From RGIG4074 sp964615285 (GTDB taxonomy: Bacteria; Bacillota; Clostridia; Christensenellales; Borkfalkiaceae): a stretch of 51,304 nt of DNA. Shown here in pieces: positions 1 through 8,894 of this stretch (its first letter is position 1; each line of letters starts with the position of its first letter). Position numbers and translations under genes: made by a program. The notes under the pieces are model-generated. The model worked only from the letters and a program-made list of their open reading frames with translations. It did no database searches and was not told the origin of the DNA. Location: contig CAZTND010000003.1 in NCBI GenBank assembly GCA_964615285.1, positions 1 through 51,304 on the forward strand, written 5' to 3'.

Positions 1-2
1 TA

Positions 3-611
3 TATTCAGACGTGGACGTGTTTGTACGAGGAAAAATTGATGAATTATATTTCGGAGAATACGGAGCGGACTGTTACCTTGCGGCGGTTTTGGATACAGA
101 TCTAAATTCGTTCGCAGACGGAGCGGTCAGAATGAAATTGCGGGAGGGGACCGGGTACTACAATTCTGGCGTCCAGCTGATTTTTTCCGAACGCATCCGA
201 AAGCAACTTTCCCTCGACGATATGCTCGAGCGCATTGCCGCAATCGCGGCGCAATATCCCTTAGTTCTTCCGGACCAGGACATCATGAACAAAGTTTATG
301 AGGGGAAGATCATGCCGCTCGGCCGTTTTTTCAATTACTGCGCGACGAATGCGATTGCATACAGATTAAAACACCGCAGTGAAAGAAAAATGGCGGTAAT
401 CGTGCATTTCATCTCTTTCAAACCTTGGAAGCGTGAATACTTCCTGTTGTACACCTTTGAGTACTGGAAATATCTGAAAGATTTTTTGCCGCGGAAGGAC
501 AGGTTTTTATATTGGGCCACAAAGCCGTTTTATATCATAAAAACCGTTTTCGGGCTGACTATAAATAAAATCAATTACATTAGACGAAAAAAACAACTGA
601 ATTTATCATGA
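3..611 (+). CDS. Glycosyltransferase family 8 protein, 5' end cut by the window
   Basis: This is the C-terminal part of a GT8-family (LgtC/WaaJ-like) retaining sugar transferase that would use a UDP-sugar to build a cell-surface glycan. The reading frame is open to the window edge, so the start lies outside. Just inside the edge is the metal-binding DxD motif (Asp-Val-Asp, bases 9-17) followed by the usual helix 'GKIDELY'. Further on come the family's 'YYNSGVQLI' acceptor segment, the 'PDQDIMN' motif and the C-terminal 'VHFISFKPWK' metal/UDP histidine segment. The protein ends with a basic tail and stops 39 nt before serS. The acceptor sugar cannot be inferred. The family call is firm, but the substrate is unknown. 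Confidence 0.85.
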   Translation, partial: YSDVDVFVRGKIDELYFGEYGADCYLAAVLDTDLNSFADGAVRMKLREGTGYYNSGVQLIFSERIRKQLSLDDMLERIAAIAAQYPLVLPDQDIMNKVYEGKIMPLGRFFNYCATNAIAYRLKHRSERKMAVIVHFISFKPWKREYFLLYTFEYWKYLKDFLPRKDRFLYWATKPFYIIKTVFGLTINKINYIRRKKQLNLS

Positions 612-650
612 CGGAACGTCTACATGCAAGTACAAAGAGGAAAAATCAAC

Positions 651-1946
651 ATGATAGACATCAATCTTATTCGCACCGATCCCGAAAAGGTGCGCGAAAA
701 CATCCGCAAGAAGTTTCAGGATAAAAAGCTGCCCCTGGTGGACGAAGTGCTTGCGCTCGACGAAAAGAAACGCGCCCTGCAGACCGAGGGGGACGCTCTG
801 CGCGCCGCCCGCAATACCCTGTCCAAAAAGATCGGCGGGCTGATGAAGGAGAAAAAATTCGGGGAAGCGGAGGCGGTCAAGGCCGAGGTAGCGGCGAATG
901 CCGCGCGGCTCGCCGCCATCGAGCAGGAACAGCCCGCGGTGGAGGCGCGGCTCAAAGAGTGCATGATGTCTATTCCCAACATCATCGCGCCCGACGTGCC
1001 CATCGGCAGGGACGACAGCGAGAACGTCGAACTCAAACGCTTCGGCGAACCCAAAGTGCCAGACTTTGAAATTCCCTATCATCTCGACATTCTGGAATCC
1101 TTCGACGGCATCGACGTCGATGCGGCGCGCCGCGTTTCCGGGCAGGGATTTTATTACCTGACGGGGGACATCGCCCGCCTGCATTCGGCGGTTTTGACCT
1201 ACGCCCGCGACTTCATGATCGGCAAGGGGTTCACCTACGTCATCCCGCCCTATATGATCCACGGCGACGTCGTTTCGGGCGTCATGTCCTTCGAAGAGAT
1301 GGACGGCATGATGTACAAGATCGAAGGGGAGGACCTCTACCTCATCGGTACGTCCGAGCATTCCATGATCGGCCGATTCATGGGGCAGACCCTCGACGGG
1401 GCAAAGCTGCCGCTCGCCCTCACCAGCTATTCCCCCTGTTTCCGCAAGGAGAAGGGCGCGCACGGCATCGAGGAGCGGGGCATCTACCGCATCCACCAGT
1501 TTGAAAAACAGGAGATGATCGTCGTCTGCAAGCCCGAACAGTCGGACGAATGGTATGAAAAACTGTGGTCGTACACCGTCGAGCTCTTCCGCTCTATGGA
1601 TATCCCCGTGCGCCAACTCGGCTGCTGCTCGGGCGACTTGGCAGACCTCAAATACAAGAGCTGCGACGTGGAGGCGTGGAGCCCGCGGCAGAAGAAGTAC
1701 TTTGAAGTGGGTTCCTGCTCCAACCTGACCGACGCGCAGGCGCGCCGGCTGGGCATCCGCTATAAGGATTCCGACGGCAAGAACAAGTTCGCGCACACCC
1801 TCAACAACACCGTGGTCGCGCCCCCCCGCATGCTCATCGCCTTCGTGGAGAACCACCTGCAGGCGGACGGCAGCGTGACTGTGCCGGAAGTCCTGCGGCC
1901 CTATATGGGCGGCAAGAGCGTTTTGCAGCCCGTCCGCAAAAAGTGA
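651..1946 (+). CDS. serS: Seryl-tRNA synthetase
   Basis: Class II aminoacyl-tRNA synthetase charging tRNA-Ser in the cytoplasm, 431 residues, a normal length. The N-terminal 110 residues form the charged coiled-coil tRNA-binding arm. Motif 2 is visible as 'CFRKEKGAHG' and motif 3 as 'LNNTVVAPPRML'. I chose ATG 651 rather than an in-frame ATG at 624 because it gives the family N-terminus 'MIDINLIRTDPEKV' and has an AGAGG site 10 nt upstream. Motif 3 is the 'NNT..P.R' form rather than the common 'GSGLAVGR' form; this is a known sub-type of SerRS and the motif 3 arginine is kept. No promoter is evident between it and the preceding gene. Confidence 0.96.
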   Translation: MIDINLIRTDPEKVRENIRKKFQDKKLPLVDEVLALDEKKRALQTEGDALRAARNTLSKKIGGLMKEKKFGEAEAVKAEVAANAARLAAIEQEQPAVEARLKECMMSIPNIIAPDVPIGRDDSENVELKRFGEPKVPDFEIPYHLDILESFDGIDVDAARRVSGQGFYYLTGDIARLHSAVLTYARDFMIGKGFTYVIPPYMIHGDVVSGVMSFEEMDGMMYKIEGEDLYLIGTSEHSMIGRFMGQTLDGAKLPLALTSYSPCFRKEKGAHGIEERGIYRIHQFEKQEMIVVCKPEQSDEWYEKLWSYTVELFRSMDIPVRQLGCCSGDLADLKYKSCDVEAWSPRQKKYFEVGSCSNLTDAQARRLGIRYKDSDGKNKFAHTLNNTVVAPPRMLIAFVENHLQADGSVTVPEVLRPYMGGKSVLQPVRKK

Positions 1947-1988
1947 TGCGGAAAGCGGGCGGAAAAATCAACTGCGGGAGCATTCGGA

Positions 1989-2966
1989 ATGCAGTACGTT
2001 TTTTTTGACATAGAATGCGCATGCGTGTTCAAGGATACCGCAAAGATCTGTGCATTCGGCTATTGTCTGACGGATGAAAATTTCAATATCCTCGAAAAGA
2101 AAGACGTGCTCGTCAATCCCAAGGGGAAGTTTCATCTGACCGACCGCAAGGGGCGCGCGGGGCTCGTCCTGCCGTATGACTATACGGATTTCAAAAAATA
2201 TCCGGACTTTCCGCGGGTGTATAAAGACATCCGCGCCCTTCTCGAAGGGAAAGACCGCTTTATTTTCGGGCATGCTACCTGTAACGACGTCAAATATCTC
2301 AATCTGGAGACCAAGCGTTTTCACCTGCCCGCCTTCGATTTTGAATTTTACGATACACAGATCATCTATATGACGCGCATCAATTCCTTTGCCCGGCAGT
2401 ACGGGCTGGAGAGCATCACGCAGGACCTCAACGTGGAGTTCACGCCCCACCGCGCCGCCGACGATGCCTATGCCACCATGCGCGTGGCGCAGGCGATGTG
2501 CGAGGCGGAGGGGGTCACGCTGCCGGGGCTCTTGGAAAAGTATGCCGTCCTGCCCGGCCGCACAGCAAAGGGAAAGACGGTGAACGGCACTTCCGCCGCC
2601 ATGCAGCTGCACGCCGAAGCAGTGCGCCATGCCCGCGAAGAACGGGAAAAAGCGCATGCCGAGTTTTGCCGCTTTGTGGAAAAAAACCGCCCCAGAAAGC
2701 GCTCTCCCGCGGTGAAATACGGCGAATGGCGGGATAAAATTTTTACGTTTTCGCGGGAGATAGAGAACAACCTCCCCGTCGCCCGCCGGTATGTGTCGGC
2801 AATTTACCGCCGCGGCGGCATGTATTCCTTCAAGCCCGACCGCTGCACGGTGTACATCCGCGCCGAAAACGACGACGGCAAGCGGCTCAAGGACGCCGAA
2901 GCGGCGCAGGCGAGCGTGATCGAGGAAAAGGCATTCAGTTCCCGCCTGGAGGAGACGTTCGTATGA
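1989..2966 (+). CDS. DnaQ/RNase T-like DEDDh 3'-5' exonuclease domain protein
   Basis: The first ~175 residues are a DEDDh exonuclease of the DNA polymerase III epsilon/RNase T superfamily. Visible catalytic residues are the D-x-E pair in 'FFDIECAC', an Asp in 'GHATCNDVKYL' and the H(x4)D pair in 'HRAADDAYATM'. The remaining ~150 residues are a basic, helix-rich C-terminal region I do not recognise. Such stand-alone exonucleases trim DNA or RNA 3' ends, and the true substrate is unknown. A GGGAG site precedes ATG 1989. The stop overlaps the start of the next gene by ATGA, which suggests translational coupling with the rRNA methyltransferase gene and perhaps a role in RNA metabolism (inference). 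Confidence 0.85.
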   Translation: MQYVFFDIECACVFKDTAKICAFGYCLTDENFNILEKKDVLVNPKGKFHLTDRKGRAGLVLPYDYTDFKKYPDFPRVYKDIRALLEGKDRFIFGHATCNDVKYLNLETKRFHLPAFDFEFYDTQIIYMTRINSFARQYGLESITQDLNVEFTPHRAADDAYATMRVAQAMCEAEGVTLPGLLEKYAVLPGRTAKGKTVNGTSAAMQLHAEAVRHAREEREKAHAEFCRFVEKNRPRKRSPAVKYGEWRDKIFTFSREIENNLPVARRYVSAIYRRGGMYSFKPDRCTVYIRAENDDGKRLKDAEAAQASVIEEKAFSSRLEETFV

Positions 2967-4303
2967 AGGGAAACGAAGGGGGCACGTCCGTAATTTCGCG
3001 CCTTCCCGCAGCCTTCCTCGCCCGCATGCGCGCAGAGCTGGGGGAAGAGGAGTTCCGGGCTTTTTTACAGAGCTATGAAAAGCCGCTGCCGCGCGGCATT
3101 CGGGTGAATACTCTTAAAATCGATCGGGAGAAATTTTCGGAGATTTCTCCCTTTGCCTTGCGGCCCGTTCCCTGGGAAGAGAACGGGTTTTACGTTGCCG
3201 AAGAAAAGGCGGGGCGGCATCCCTATCACTTTGCGGGGCTGTACTATTCGCAGGAGCCCTCTGCCATGTCCGCCGCGCCGCAGCTGGGGGCAGGGCCCGG
3301 CGAACGGGTGCTGGACCTCTGCGCCGCGCCCGGCGGCAAATCCACGCAGCTCGCGCAGGCAATGCGGGGAGAGGGAATTTTGGTCTGCAATGAGATCGAC
3401 CCCGCGCGCGCCCGCATCCTCGCGCAGAACATAGAGCGGCTGGGGGTGAAAAACGCCGTCGTTCTGAATGCTTCGCCCGAACGCCTGGCGCCGATGTTCC
3501 CCGCTTTTTTCGATAAGATCCTTGTGGATGCCCCCTGCTCGGGCGAGGGCATGTTCCGCAAGAACGCGCAGGAGGCACTCTCCAATTGGAGCGAGGCAAA
3601 CGTTGCGCTGTGCGCCGAACGGCAGCATCGCATTCTGCAATGCGCCGCCGGCATGCTCCGCGCGGGCGGACGGCTCGTCTATTCGACCTGTACGTTTGCC
3701 CCCGCCGAGGACGAGGGGCAGATATACCGCTTTTTGTCCGAACACCCCGAATTTGCGCCGGTCGCGCAGCGGAAACTTTATCCGCACGAAATCGAAGGCG
3801 AAGGGCATTTTTATGCCGTTCTGGAAAAACGGTCGGGCGGCGCGGCGGAGGAAGGGAACGCGCGCCGCGCGTTCCGTCCGCAAGCCCCCGTTCCGTCCGC
3901 CGCGCGTGCGGTCTTTGAAAAATTCTGCGCGGAAAATCTGCGCTGCATGCCGTCCGGCGAACCGTACTGCGCGGGCGACGTTCTCTATCTGCTGCCCGCC
4001 GGCTGTTTCGCCCTGCGGGATTTGCCCGTGCTGCGCGCGGGCGTCCGCGCGGGGGAATTCCGCAAAGGGAGATTTGAACCGTCGCATGCGCTTGCCATGA
4101 GCCTGCGGGCGGAAGCGTTTGCCCGCACGGTCAGCCTGGACGTGTCCGCCGCCGAAAAATATCTGCGCGGCGAAACATTCTCCGCGCGTGTTGCAGACGG
4201 TTGGTGCGGCGTGCTGACCGAGGGCTTCCCCTTGGGCTGGGGCAAGGCGACGGGCGGGACGGTCAAAAATCATTACCCCAAGGGGCTGCGCCTCATGAAA
4301 TGA
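2963..4303 (+). CDS. rsmF: 16S rRNA m5C methyltransferase, RsmF/NOL1-NOP2-Sun family
   Basis: SAM-dependent RNA cytosine-C5 methyltransferase, 446 residues. The SAM site is 'DLCAAPGGKSTQL'. The two family cysteines are in 'DAPCSGEGMF' (motif IV) and 'YSTCTFAPAEDEG' (motif VI, the catalytic nucleophile). Residues ~330-446 match the RsmF-type C-terminal region with a PUA-like end ('GWCGVLTEGFPLGWGK', 'KNHYPKGLR'). The start ATG overlaps the stop of the exonuclease gene (ATGA), and a GGAGGAG site lies upstream. The architecture fits the RsmF/YebU group better than RsmB, but the exact target base cannot be read from sequence. Confidence 0.92.
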   Translation: MKGNEGGTSVISRLPAAFLARMRAELGEEEFRAFLQSYEKPLPRGIRVNTLKIDREKFSEISPFALRPVPWEENGFYVAEEKAGRHPYHFAGLYYSQEPSAMSAAPQLGAGPGERVLDLCAAPGGKSTQLAQAMRGEGILVCNEIDPARARILAQNIERLGVKNAVVLNASPERLAPMFPAFFDKILVDAPCSGEGMFRKNAQEALSNWSEANVALCAERQHRILQCAAGMLRAGGRLVYSTCTFAPAEDEGQIYRFLSEHPEFAPVAQRKLYPHEIEGEGHFYAVLEKRSGGAAEEGNARRAFRPQAPVPSAARAVFEKFCAENLRCMPSGEPYCAGDVLYLLPAGCFALRDLPVLRAGVRAGEFRKGRFEPSHALAMSLRAEAFARTVSLDVSAAEKYLRGETFSARVADGWCGVLTEGFPLGWGKATGGTVKNHYPKGLRLMK

Positions 4304-4326
4304 GGGACGGGGCAAAGGGCGACGGC

Positions 4327-4379
4327 CCTTATGAATCAACGGCCTTCATAAGGCGGCGCATTCGCGCCGCGCTTTTTTT
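4327..4379 (+). terminator. Tandem hairpins ending in an intrinsic terminator after rsmF
   Basis: Two hairpins are stacked. The first has perfect 9-bp arms (4327-4335 with 4345-4353, CCTTATGAA/TTCATAAGG). The second, 4353-4370, has a 7-bp GC stem with loop ATTC and is followed by GC and seven T (4373-4379). The second is a standard rho-independent terminator on the + strand. The two stems touch at base 4353. Confidence 0.8.
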
Positions 4380-4416
4380 ACCGCCGCCGTTCTGTATGCT
4401 TTCTATATAAGGAAAG

Positions 4417-4516
4417 NNNNNNNNNNNNNNNNNNNNNNNNNNNNNNNNNNNNNNNNNNNNNNNNNNNNNNNNNNNNNNNNNNNNNNNNNNNNNNNNNNNN
4501 NNNNNNNNNNNNNNNN
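4417..4516. other. Assembly gap (100 N)
   Basis: Exactly 100 undetermined bases, the usual scaffolding placeholder, so the true distance is unknown. The flanks (4380-4416 and 4517-4630) show no gene I can support. Confidence 0.99.
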
Positions 4517-4633
4517 CGGTGCGAGGGAAACGGCGGACAAAGGAACGGTCAGACAGGAACGGAAAAGGAGGGAACGAAACGAACGGGGCGAAACAGTTCC
4601 CGAACCGCCCGCCGAAACCGTCAGGCAACGACC

Positions 4634-4676
4634 AAAAAGACCGCCTCGCGGATAATTTCCGCGAGGCGGTTCTTTT
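4634..4676. terminator. Bidirectional terminator downstream of the giant surface protein gene
   Basis: Perfect 11-bp stem (4641-4651 with 4659-4669, CCGCCTCGCGG/CCGCGAGGCGG) with a 7-nt loop. It has T-rich tails in both directions: TTCTTTT on the + strand, and TCTTTTT on the - strand from bases 4634-4640. It most likely ends the minus-strand gene that stops at 4739. Confidence 0.85.
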
Positions 4677-4738
4677 CGCATTTTTTCGCACGGCCGCACG
4701 CACGGAGCGGTCAGGCGTCTGTTCCCTTTTCGGCTTTA

Positions 4739-7700
4739 TCAGTCGTTATAGGGGTTGTCGTCCGGCTCTTCGCCGTCGCCTTCCGCGCGTTCGTCCTCGT
4801 CCTCTTCGGTCTGCAAATTCAGTTTGCGGATATAACGCGCCCGCCTGGCGTCATAGCGGTTTGTCGGCGTCGGGCCTTTGCGTCCGATCCGGCTGACGAG
4901 TTTGCGTACCAGCATGATGATCAGGACGATGATCAGCACGATTGCCAGCACGATGGAGGAGAGCAACAGCCAGAAGTCGGGATCTTCCCACCATTCGTCG
5001 TCGTCTTCGTCGTCGTCTGTGTCCAGACCTTCATCTGCGTCCACGCTGCTGTGGATGGCTGCGTAGTTGAGGAACATGCAGTAATTGGTTTCGCTCGCGA
5101 CGGTGTATTCGTAGTACAGATAAGTCAGCTCTTCGCTGTATTCGGACTGCACATATCCGTCGTAGGGGTTGCCGCTCTCGTTCTCGTCCAGAGTCTGGTC
5201 GTACCGCTGGAACACGGGATCGTCGTAGAAGGTGTAGGTGTAGTACTGCGCGTTCGCGTAAATCTGTCCGGCATTTTCGACGTCGGCATATACCAGCCTG
5301 CCCGTCGTGCTGTCCGTCGTCAGGTTCACCGTTCCGTTCGAACGGGAATCGGAGTAGCTGCCGCTCGTCATGTCGTCGATGGCTTCGGACAGCAAATCGT
5401 CGTAACTGTCGCTCAGGGCGCCGGAGTTGCATTCGTCAAACGCCACGAACGTGCCGGCGGAACTGGTGACGGAGCCGTCGCGCGAACCGGAGAACACTTC
5501 CAGGCGGTAGGGGAAGGTGTCGTCGCCCGTCCGCACATAAAAGCTGACCGTGACCCACTTGTTGGCGACGTCGGAAGGATTATCCTTCGTTCCGCCGTCC
5601 ACAATGATATAGGTGCCGGTATCCTTCACCGTGTTGGTGAGGGAGACGTCTTTACCCAGATCGTCCGCCGTCACGCCCGTCAGGAACCCTGTTCCGAGAT
5701 ATTGCTCGGAGATATAGCGGGCGTATTCGGTCGTGAAGTTGTGCCCATTGATGGTCGCTTCGCTGAAATCGCGGACCACGGTGGAGTATTCTCCCGTCGT
5801 CGCATCGTAATAGGCGTAGTAGTTGCCGTCCGCGGCGTTGTAGTAGAAGGCGATGCCGTCGTCGGTGTAGTCGTCCGCGTATTCGTATGTGACTTCGAGG
5901 GAATCGCTCGAATCTCTCTTTACGACCAGGTTGCCGTCTTCGTCCGTATCGTAATTCGCCAGGTTGGCGTAATAGTTTTCGTCGCTGCTGTCCAGATTGT
6001 TGCGGTACAGCCCGTTGTCGCCCAGGTAGAACGCCGTGCCGCGCAGGGCGTTGAAGCCGCTCTCCGTGGGATCGGACAGGCAGACGTTTCCGTCGTCGTC
6101 GTACCAGTAGGTCACGTTGGGCGCCGTCACGTTTGCCGTGGAGCCGTATCCGCTGAACAGGTCGGAGGTGTCAATGAGGTAGATATAGGCGACCGCTCCC
6201 GCGCTCACCATCACCCGCACGGAGATGGTGGAATAGCCGTTTGAACTCAGGTTGGTCGTGTTGCCGATGTAGCCGTAGGACTGTTCGACCACGTTGGAGA
6301 TGAGCAGGGGCTGCGTCGAGGTGCCGAAAATATCGTTCCACCAGGTCAGGTTTTCAAGAGCCGTGGTGGCGCTCCATTCCGTTCCCGCCGCTATGCCGTA
6401 TGCTTCCAGCAGGTTGGTCAGCCAGCCGTTCTCGGCAGTCGCATCGGCGTTCGCGCTGTAACTGCCCACGTAATTCTTGTTCAGCAGACCCGCGTTCGCG
6501 TTGCTGTTGGTGCTCTCGTCTACTACGCTGCCGTCCGCCGCGCCGCCCGTCCGCGCGCTGCCGCCGGATACGCCCGTGTAGTCGGAGGGATTGGCAAGCG
6601 TGGTCTCGATGGTCTCTTCGTCCGTCGTGCTCACCGAGTCGAATCCGTCGCCGTCCGCGTCGTAACCCACCAGGGAAACGCTCGTGCTCTGCGATGCCGA
6701 CCCCGCGTAATCGCTGTACTCTTCCGCGGTCAGCGTGTAAAATTCAAAGCCCGTGTATGCCGCGTATCCTTCCGAATAGCTCGCTTTGGTCGTCCCCGTG
6801 ATGGTCGTGGGTCCGTAGGAGAATTCCAAGCGGAAACTTTTTTCGGAATGGGTTTCGTTGCTCACGAAGAAGAAGCATTGCACCCATCCGTAATAGATGT
6901 CCTCTTCTTCGTCCAGATCGATGGTGGAAATCGACGTGGTGTTGTAGGGACCGAGGGTGTTGGCGGTGCTCTCGTCGTACAGGGTGATCGTCCCGCCCGT
7001 AAAGCCGGAGGTGTCCGAAGTCTTCATCCAGAAGGAGATCATCATGTATTCGTCTTCGCCCAGCGTGAAGAGGTCTCCCGTCGCGTCCATCTTGGCGGTG
7101 TACGCCGCGCCGTGCGCGCTCAGAAGGAATATGATGTCCTGATCTTTCCCGAAGGGGTATTCCGATTCCGATTCCGAGAAATCGTCCTCCCAGACGGCTT
7201 CGAGGTATTCGTTGGAAGCCCTTGCCGTATCCAGCTCTTCCCAGGAATACAGCCCCGTCAGATCGCCCTCTCTCGAGATGCCCAACCCGGTATAGTTGTC
7301 GGTCGTCCAGTCGACCTGGTTCTGTCTGGTGGTCGTCAGCCCGAAGGCGACGGTTGCGGAATACCCGTCCGTAATGGCGGTTCCGTCCGTGATGTCGGTT
7401 ATATTGAAGTCGTCGTCCGCCATCGTGGGCATGACGTTCAGGTCAAGGGCAAAGGTGTCGTCGTCTGCATAAGTCGTATCGGTGCGGAATATCTTTTCGT
7501 CCCGGTAAGAGCGCATGTCGCAGTAGGGGACCTCGTATTCTCCTTCGGCGTTCTGGGTCGCCGCGTCGTAGTCTCCGTTGGAGATGATGTCCAGCTCCAC
7601 GTCGTCGAAGAAGGCATAGCCTTCCACATAGTAGAAGGAATCGTCGGAGGAACCTTGTCCCAGCCCAAGCTCGATGGTAAAGGTGCTGGAAGCAAACGTG

Positions 7701-8578
7701 CACGCTTTGATATAGACGGTATATTGCACCCATTCGTCCGAAACGATGTTGGTGATCTGCATCTGGTCGAGCGTCCGTCCGCCCACGGTGTGGGTGACGC
7801 CGATGTATGCCCCGCGGTTGCCGTCCACGTCCGTGCCGCCGCCGTATGTGAGGTCGGCGGTTTTTACCCAGACGGAAACCTTTGCCGAAGTGCCGGGGTC
7901 GAGGGTCACGGTGGTGGAGGAGGTGTACCGCTGCGCCGTGCCGTAGCCGTCCGAACGGTAGTTATGAATCATCAGCACGCCCGTTTCGTCCGCCTCGGCG
8001 CCCGGGTGCGTGCCGGGGTTTTCACAGTCGGGAATGTCCTCCGCCGTAATCTCATAGGCGTAGTCGCTGTACAGGTCAAAGTCGCTGATGTCCATGTCGT
8101 CGTCTTCGGCGTAGTTGTGTTCGTCAATGGCGTCTTCCAGCGCTTCATAGAAATGCAGGCGGTCATAGGTGGACATGTCGTCCCATAATTTTTCCACGCG
8201 GCGCATCCAGCGTTTAATGCTCTCGCCGCTGTTCTGCGTCCAGGAACCGTCCTTTTCCGTCGTCAGGTCCGTCCAGAGGTCTTCATCCACGTCCACGATG
8301 CCCGAAGTAAGGGTGGAGGCGCTGGCGGAATTGCCGTTCGTGTCCTGGCCGTTGCTCCGCGTCCAGCTGTCGGGGCTGATGATGAGCTCCAAACGGTCGT
8401 CGTCGGTATAGTATTCGAAATCGCCGTTGGCAATATCGTTCGTATCCGTCTTGACGGTCGTCACGTTGCTCGTGCTGTCGTCGCACGCCGTCACAAAGCA
8501 CAGGCAAACGCACAGCAGCAGCGCCACCGCCGCGACGAGGAGAGATCTTCTTTTGTTTTTGCTGAAAAATGCTGTCAT
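4739..8578 (-). CDS. Giant acidic surface protein: lipobox at N-terminus, membrane helix at C-terminus
   Basis: 1279 residues, no family I recognise by name. A basic start and a hydrophobic stretch end in a lipobox (V-T-A-C, Cys32), so the mature N-terminus should be lipidated. Near the C-terminus there is one strong membrane helix (about residues 1201-1224), then a basic and finally acidic ~55-residue cytoplasmic tail. The ~1170-residue exterior is rich in Asp, Ser, Thr, Tyr and Gly. It contains at least three beta-rich stretches (about 215-335, 510-650, 810-1090) of jelly-roll type, with recurrent 'W(V/M)KT.D' and 'W(V)QYTVY' style strands reminiscent of carbohydrate-binding modules. I see no catalytic motif. 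A promoter (8674-8702), a GAAGGTAG ribosome site and a downstream terminator mark it as a single-gene unit. A glycan-binding or scaffold role is inference. Confidence 0.8.
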   Translation of the reverse strand: MTAFFSKNKRRSLLVAAVALLLCVCLCFVTACDDSTSNVTTVKTDTNDIANGDFEYYTDDDRLELIISPDSWTRSNGQDTNGNSASASTLTSGIVDVDEDLWTDLTTEKDGSWTQNSGESIKRWMRRVEKLWDDMSTYDRLHFYEALEDAIDEHNYAEDDDMDISDFDLYSDYAYEITAEDIPDCENPGTHPGAEADETGVLMIHNYRSDGYGTAQRYTSSTTVTLDPGTSAKVSVWVKTADLTYGGGTDVDGNRGAYIGVTHTVGGRTLDQMQITNIVSDEWVQYTVYIKACTFASSTFTIELGLGQGSSDDSFYYVEGYAFFDDVELDIISNGDYDAATQNAEGEYEVPYCDMRSYRDEKIFRTDTTYADDDTFALDLNVMPTMADDDFNITDITDGTAITDGYSATVAFGLTTTRQNQVDWTTDNYTGLGISREGDLTGLYSWEELDTARASNEYLEAVWEDDFSESESEYPFGKDQDIIFLLSAHGAAYTAKMDATGDLFTLGEDEYMMISFWMKTSDTSGFTGGTITLYDESTANTLGPYNTTSISTIDLDEEEDIYYGWVQCFFFVSNETHSEKSFRLEFSYGPTTITGTTKASYSEGYAAYTGFEFYTLTAEEYSDYAGSASQSTSVSLVGYDADGDGFDSVSTTDEETIETTLANPSDYTGVSGGSARTGGAADGSVVDESTNSNANAGLLNKNYVGSYSANADATAENGWLTNLLEAYGIAAGTEWSATTALENLTWWNDIFGTSTQPLLISNVVEQSYGYIGNTTNLSSNGYSTISVRVMVSAGAVAYIYLIDTSDLFSGYGSTANVTAPNVTYWYDDDGNVCLSDPTESGFNALRGTAFYLGDNGLYRNNLDSSDENYYANLANYDTDEDGNLVVKRDSSDSLEVTYEYADDYTDDGIAFYYNAADGNYYAYYDATTGEYSTVVRDFSEATINGHNFTTEYARYISEQYLGTGFLTGVTADDLGKDVSLTNTVKDTGTYIIVDGGTKDNPSDVANKWVTVSFYVRTGDDTFPYRLEVFSGSRDGSVTSSAGTFVAFDECNSGALSDSYDDLLSEAIDDMTSGSYSDSRSNGTVNLTTDSTTGRLVYADVENAGQIYANAQYYTYTFYDDPVFQRYDQTLDENESGNPYDGYVQSEYSEELTYLYYEYTVASETNYCMFLNYAAIHSSVDADEGLDTDDDEDDDEWWEDPDFWLLLSSIVLAIVLIIVLIIMLVRKLVSRIGRKGPTPTNRYDARRARYIRKLNLQTEEDEDERAEGDGEEPDDNPYND

Positions 8579-8673
8579 ATAACTACCTTCAAAAGATTTT
8601 TATATTTTGAAAACGGCTTGTCTTACAAGGGGACGCAAAACAGATACCGTCCGCAGGCAAACCACGTTCTTAT

Positions 8674-8702
8674 ATTTTAATATAAAAACCGATTATAGGC
8701 AA
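8674..8702 (-). promoter_or_regulatory. Promoter of the giant surface protein gene
   Basis: On the minus strand: -35 TTGCCT (8702-8697), 17-bp spacer, -10 TAAAAT (8679-8674). This gives a leader of about 90 nt before ATG 8578. The -10 sits inside a short AT palindrome. Confidence 0.6.
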
Positions 8703-8859
8703 GCAATTCGGGTGATAAAAAGATGAAAAAGTTAAAATATTTTTCGAAAAAGGCCCGTTTTTGCCTCGCACGCCCCCGTCCGCGGCGGAAAACGGAACCG
8801 GAAAAGAGGTCCCGTTTTTCCTTTGTCGTAAAACTTCGCATATTTTTTTATAAACGGTA

Positions 8860-8888
8860 TTGACAAAATGTAAAATCCGTGATAGAAT
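8860..8888 (+). promoter_or_regulatory. Promoter placing the start codon at +1 (leaderless HAD gene)
   Basis: -35 TTGACA (8860-8865), 17-bp spacer, -10 TAGAAT (8883-8888). Only 6 nt (AACTTC) separate the -10 from GTG 8895, so transcription should begin at or next to the start codon. Confidence 0.8.
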
Positions 8889-8894
8889 AACTTC

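Larger units (their letters stand above)
8579..8894. other. Divergent intergenic region between the surface protein and the HAD gene
   Basis: 316 bp holding the minus-strand promoter at 8674-8702 and the plus-strand promoter at 8860-8888. The middle (8705-8850) is AT-rich with a GC-rich block at 8765-8805, and I see no gene or riboswitch in it. Confidence 0.6.

Noticed and set aside
12..611. GTG at base 12 as the start of the GT8 gene
   Set aside because: The DxD motif begins upstream of it (bases 9-17) and the frame is open to the window edge, so the gene starts outside the window.
606..1856. Long minus-strand frame (416 codons) opposite serS
   Set aside because: It is the complement of a clear seryl-tRNA synthetase; the composition is typical antisense shadow in GC-rich DNA and there is no ribosome site.
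5051..8188. Long plus-strand frames of 397 and 446 codons opposite the giant surface protein
   Set aside because: Val/Gly/Arg-rich shadow translations of the Asp/Thr/Tyr codons on the other strand. The minus-strand gene has signal peptide, promoter and terminator.
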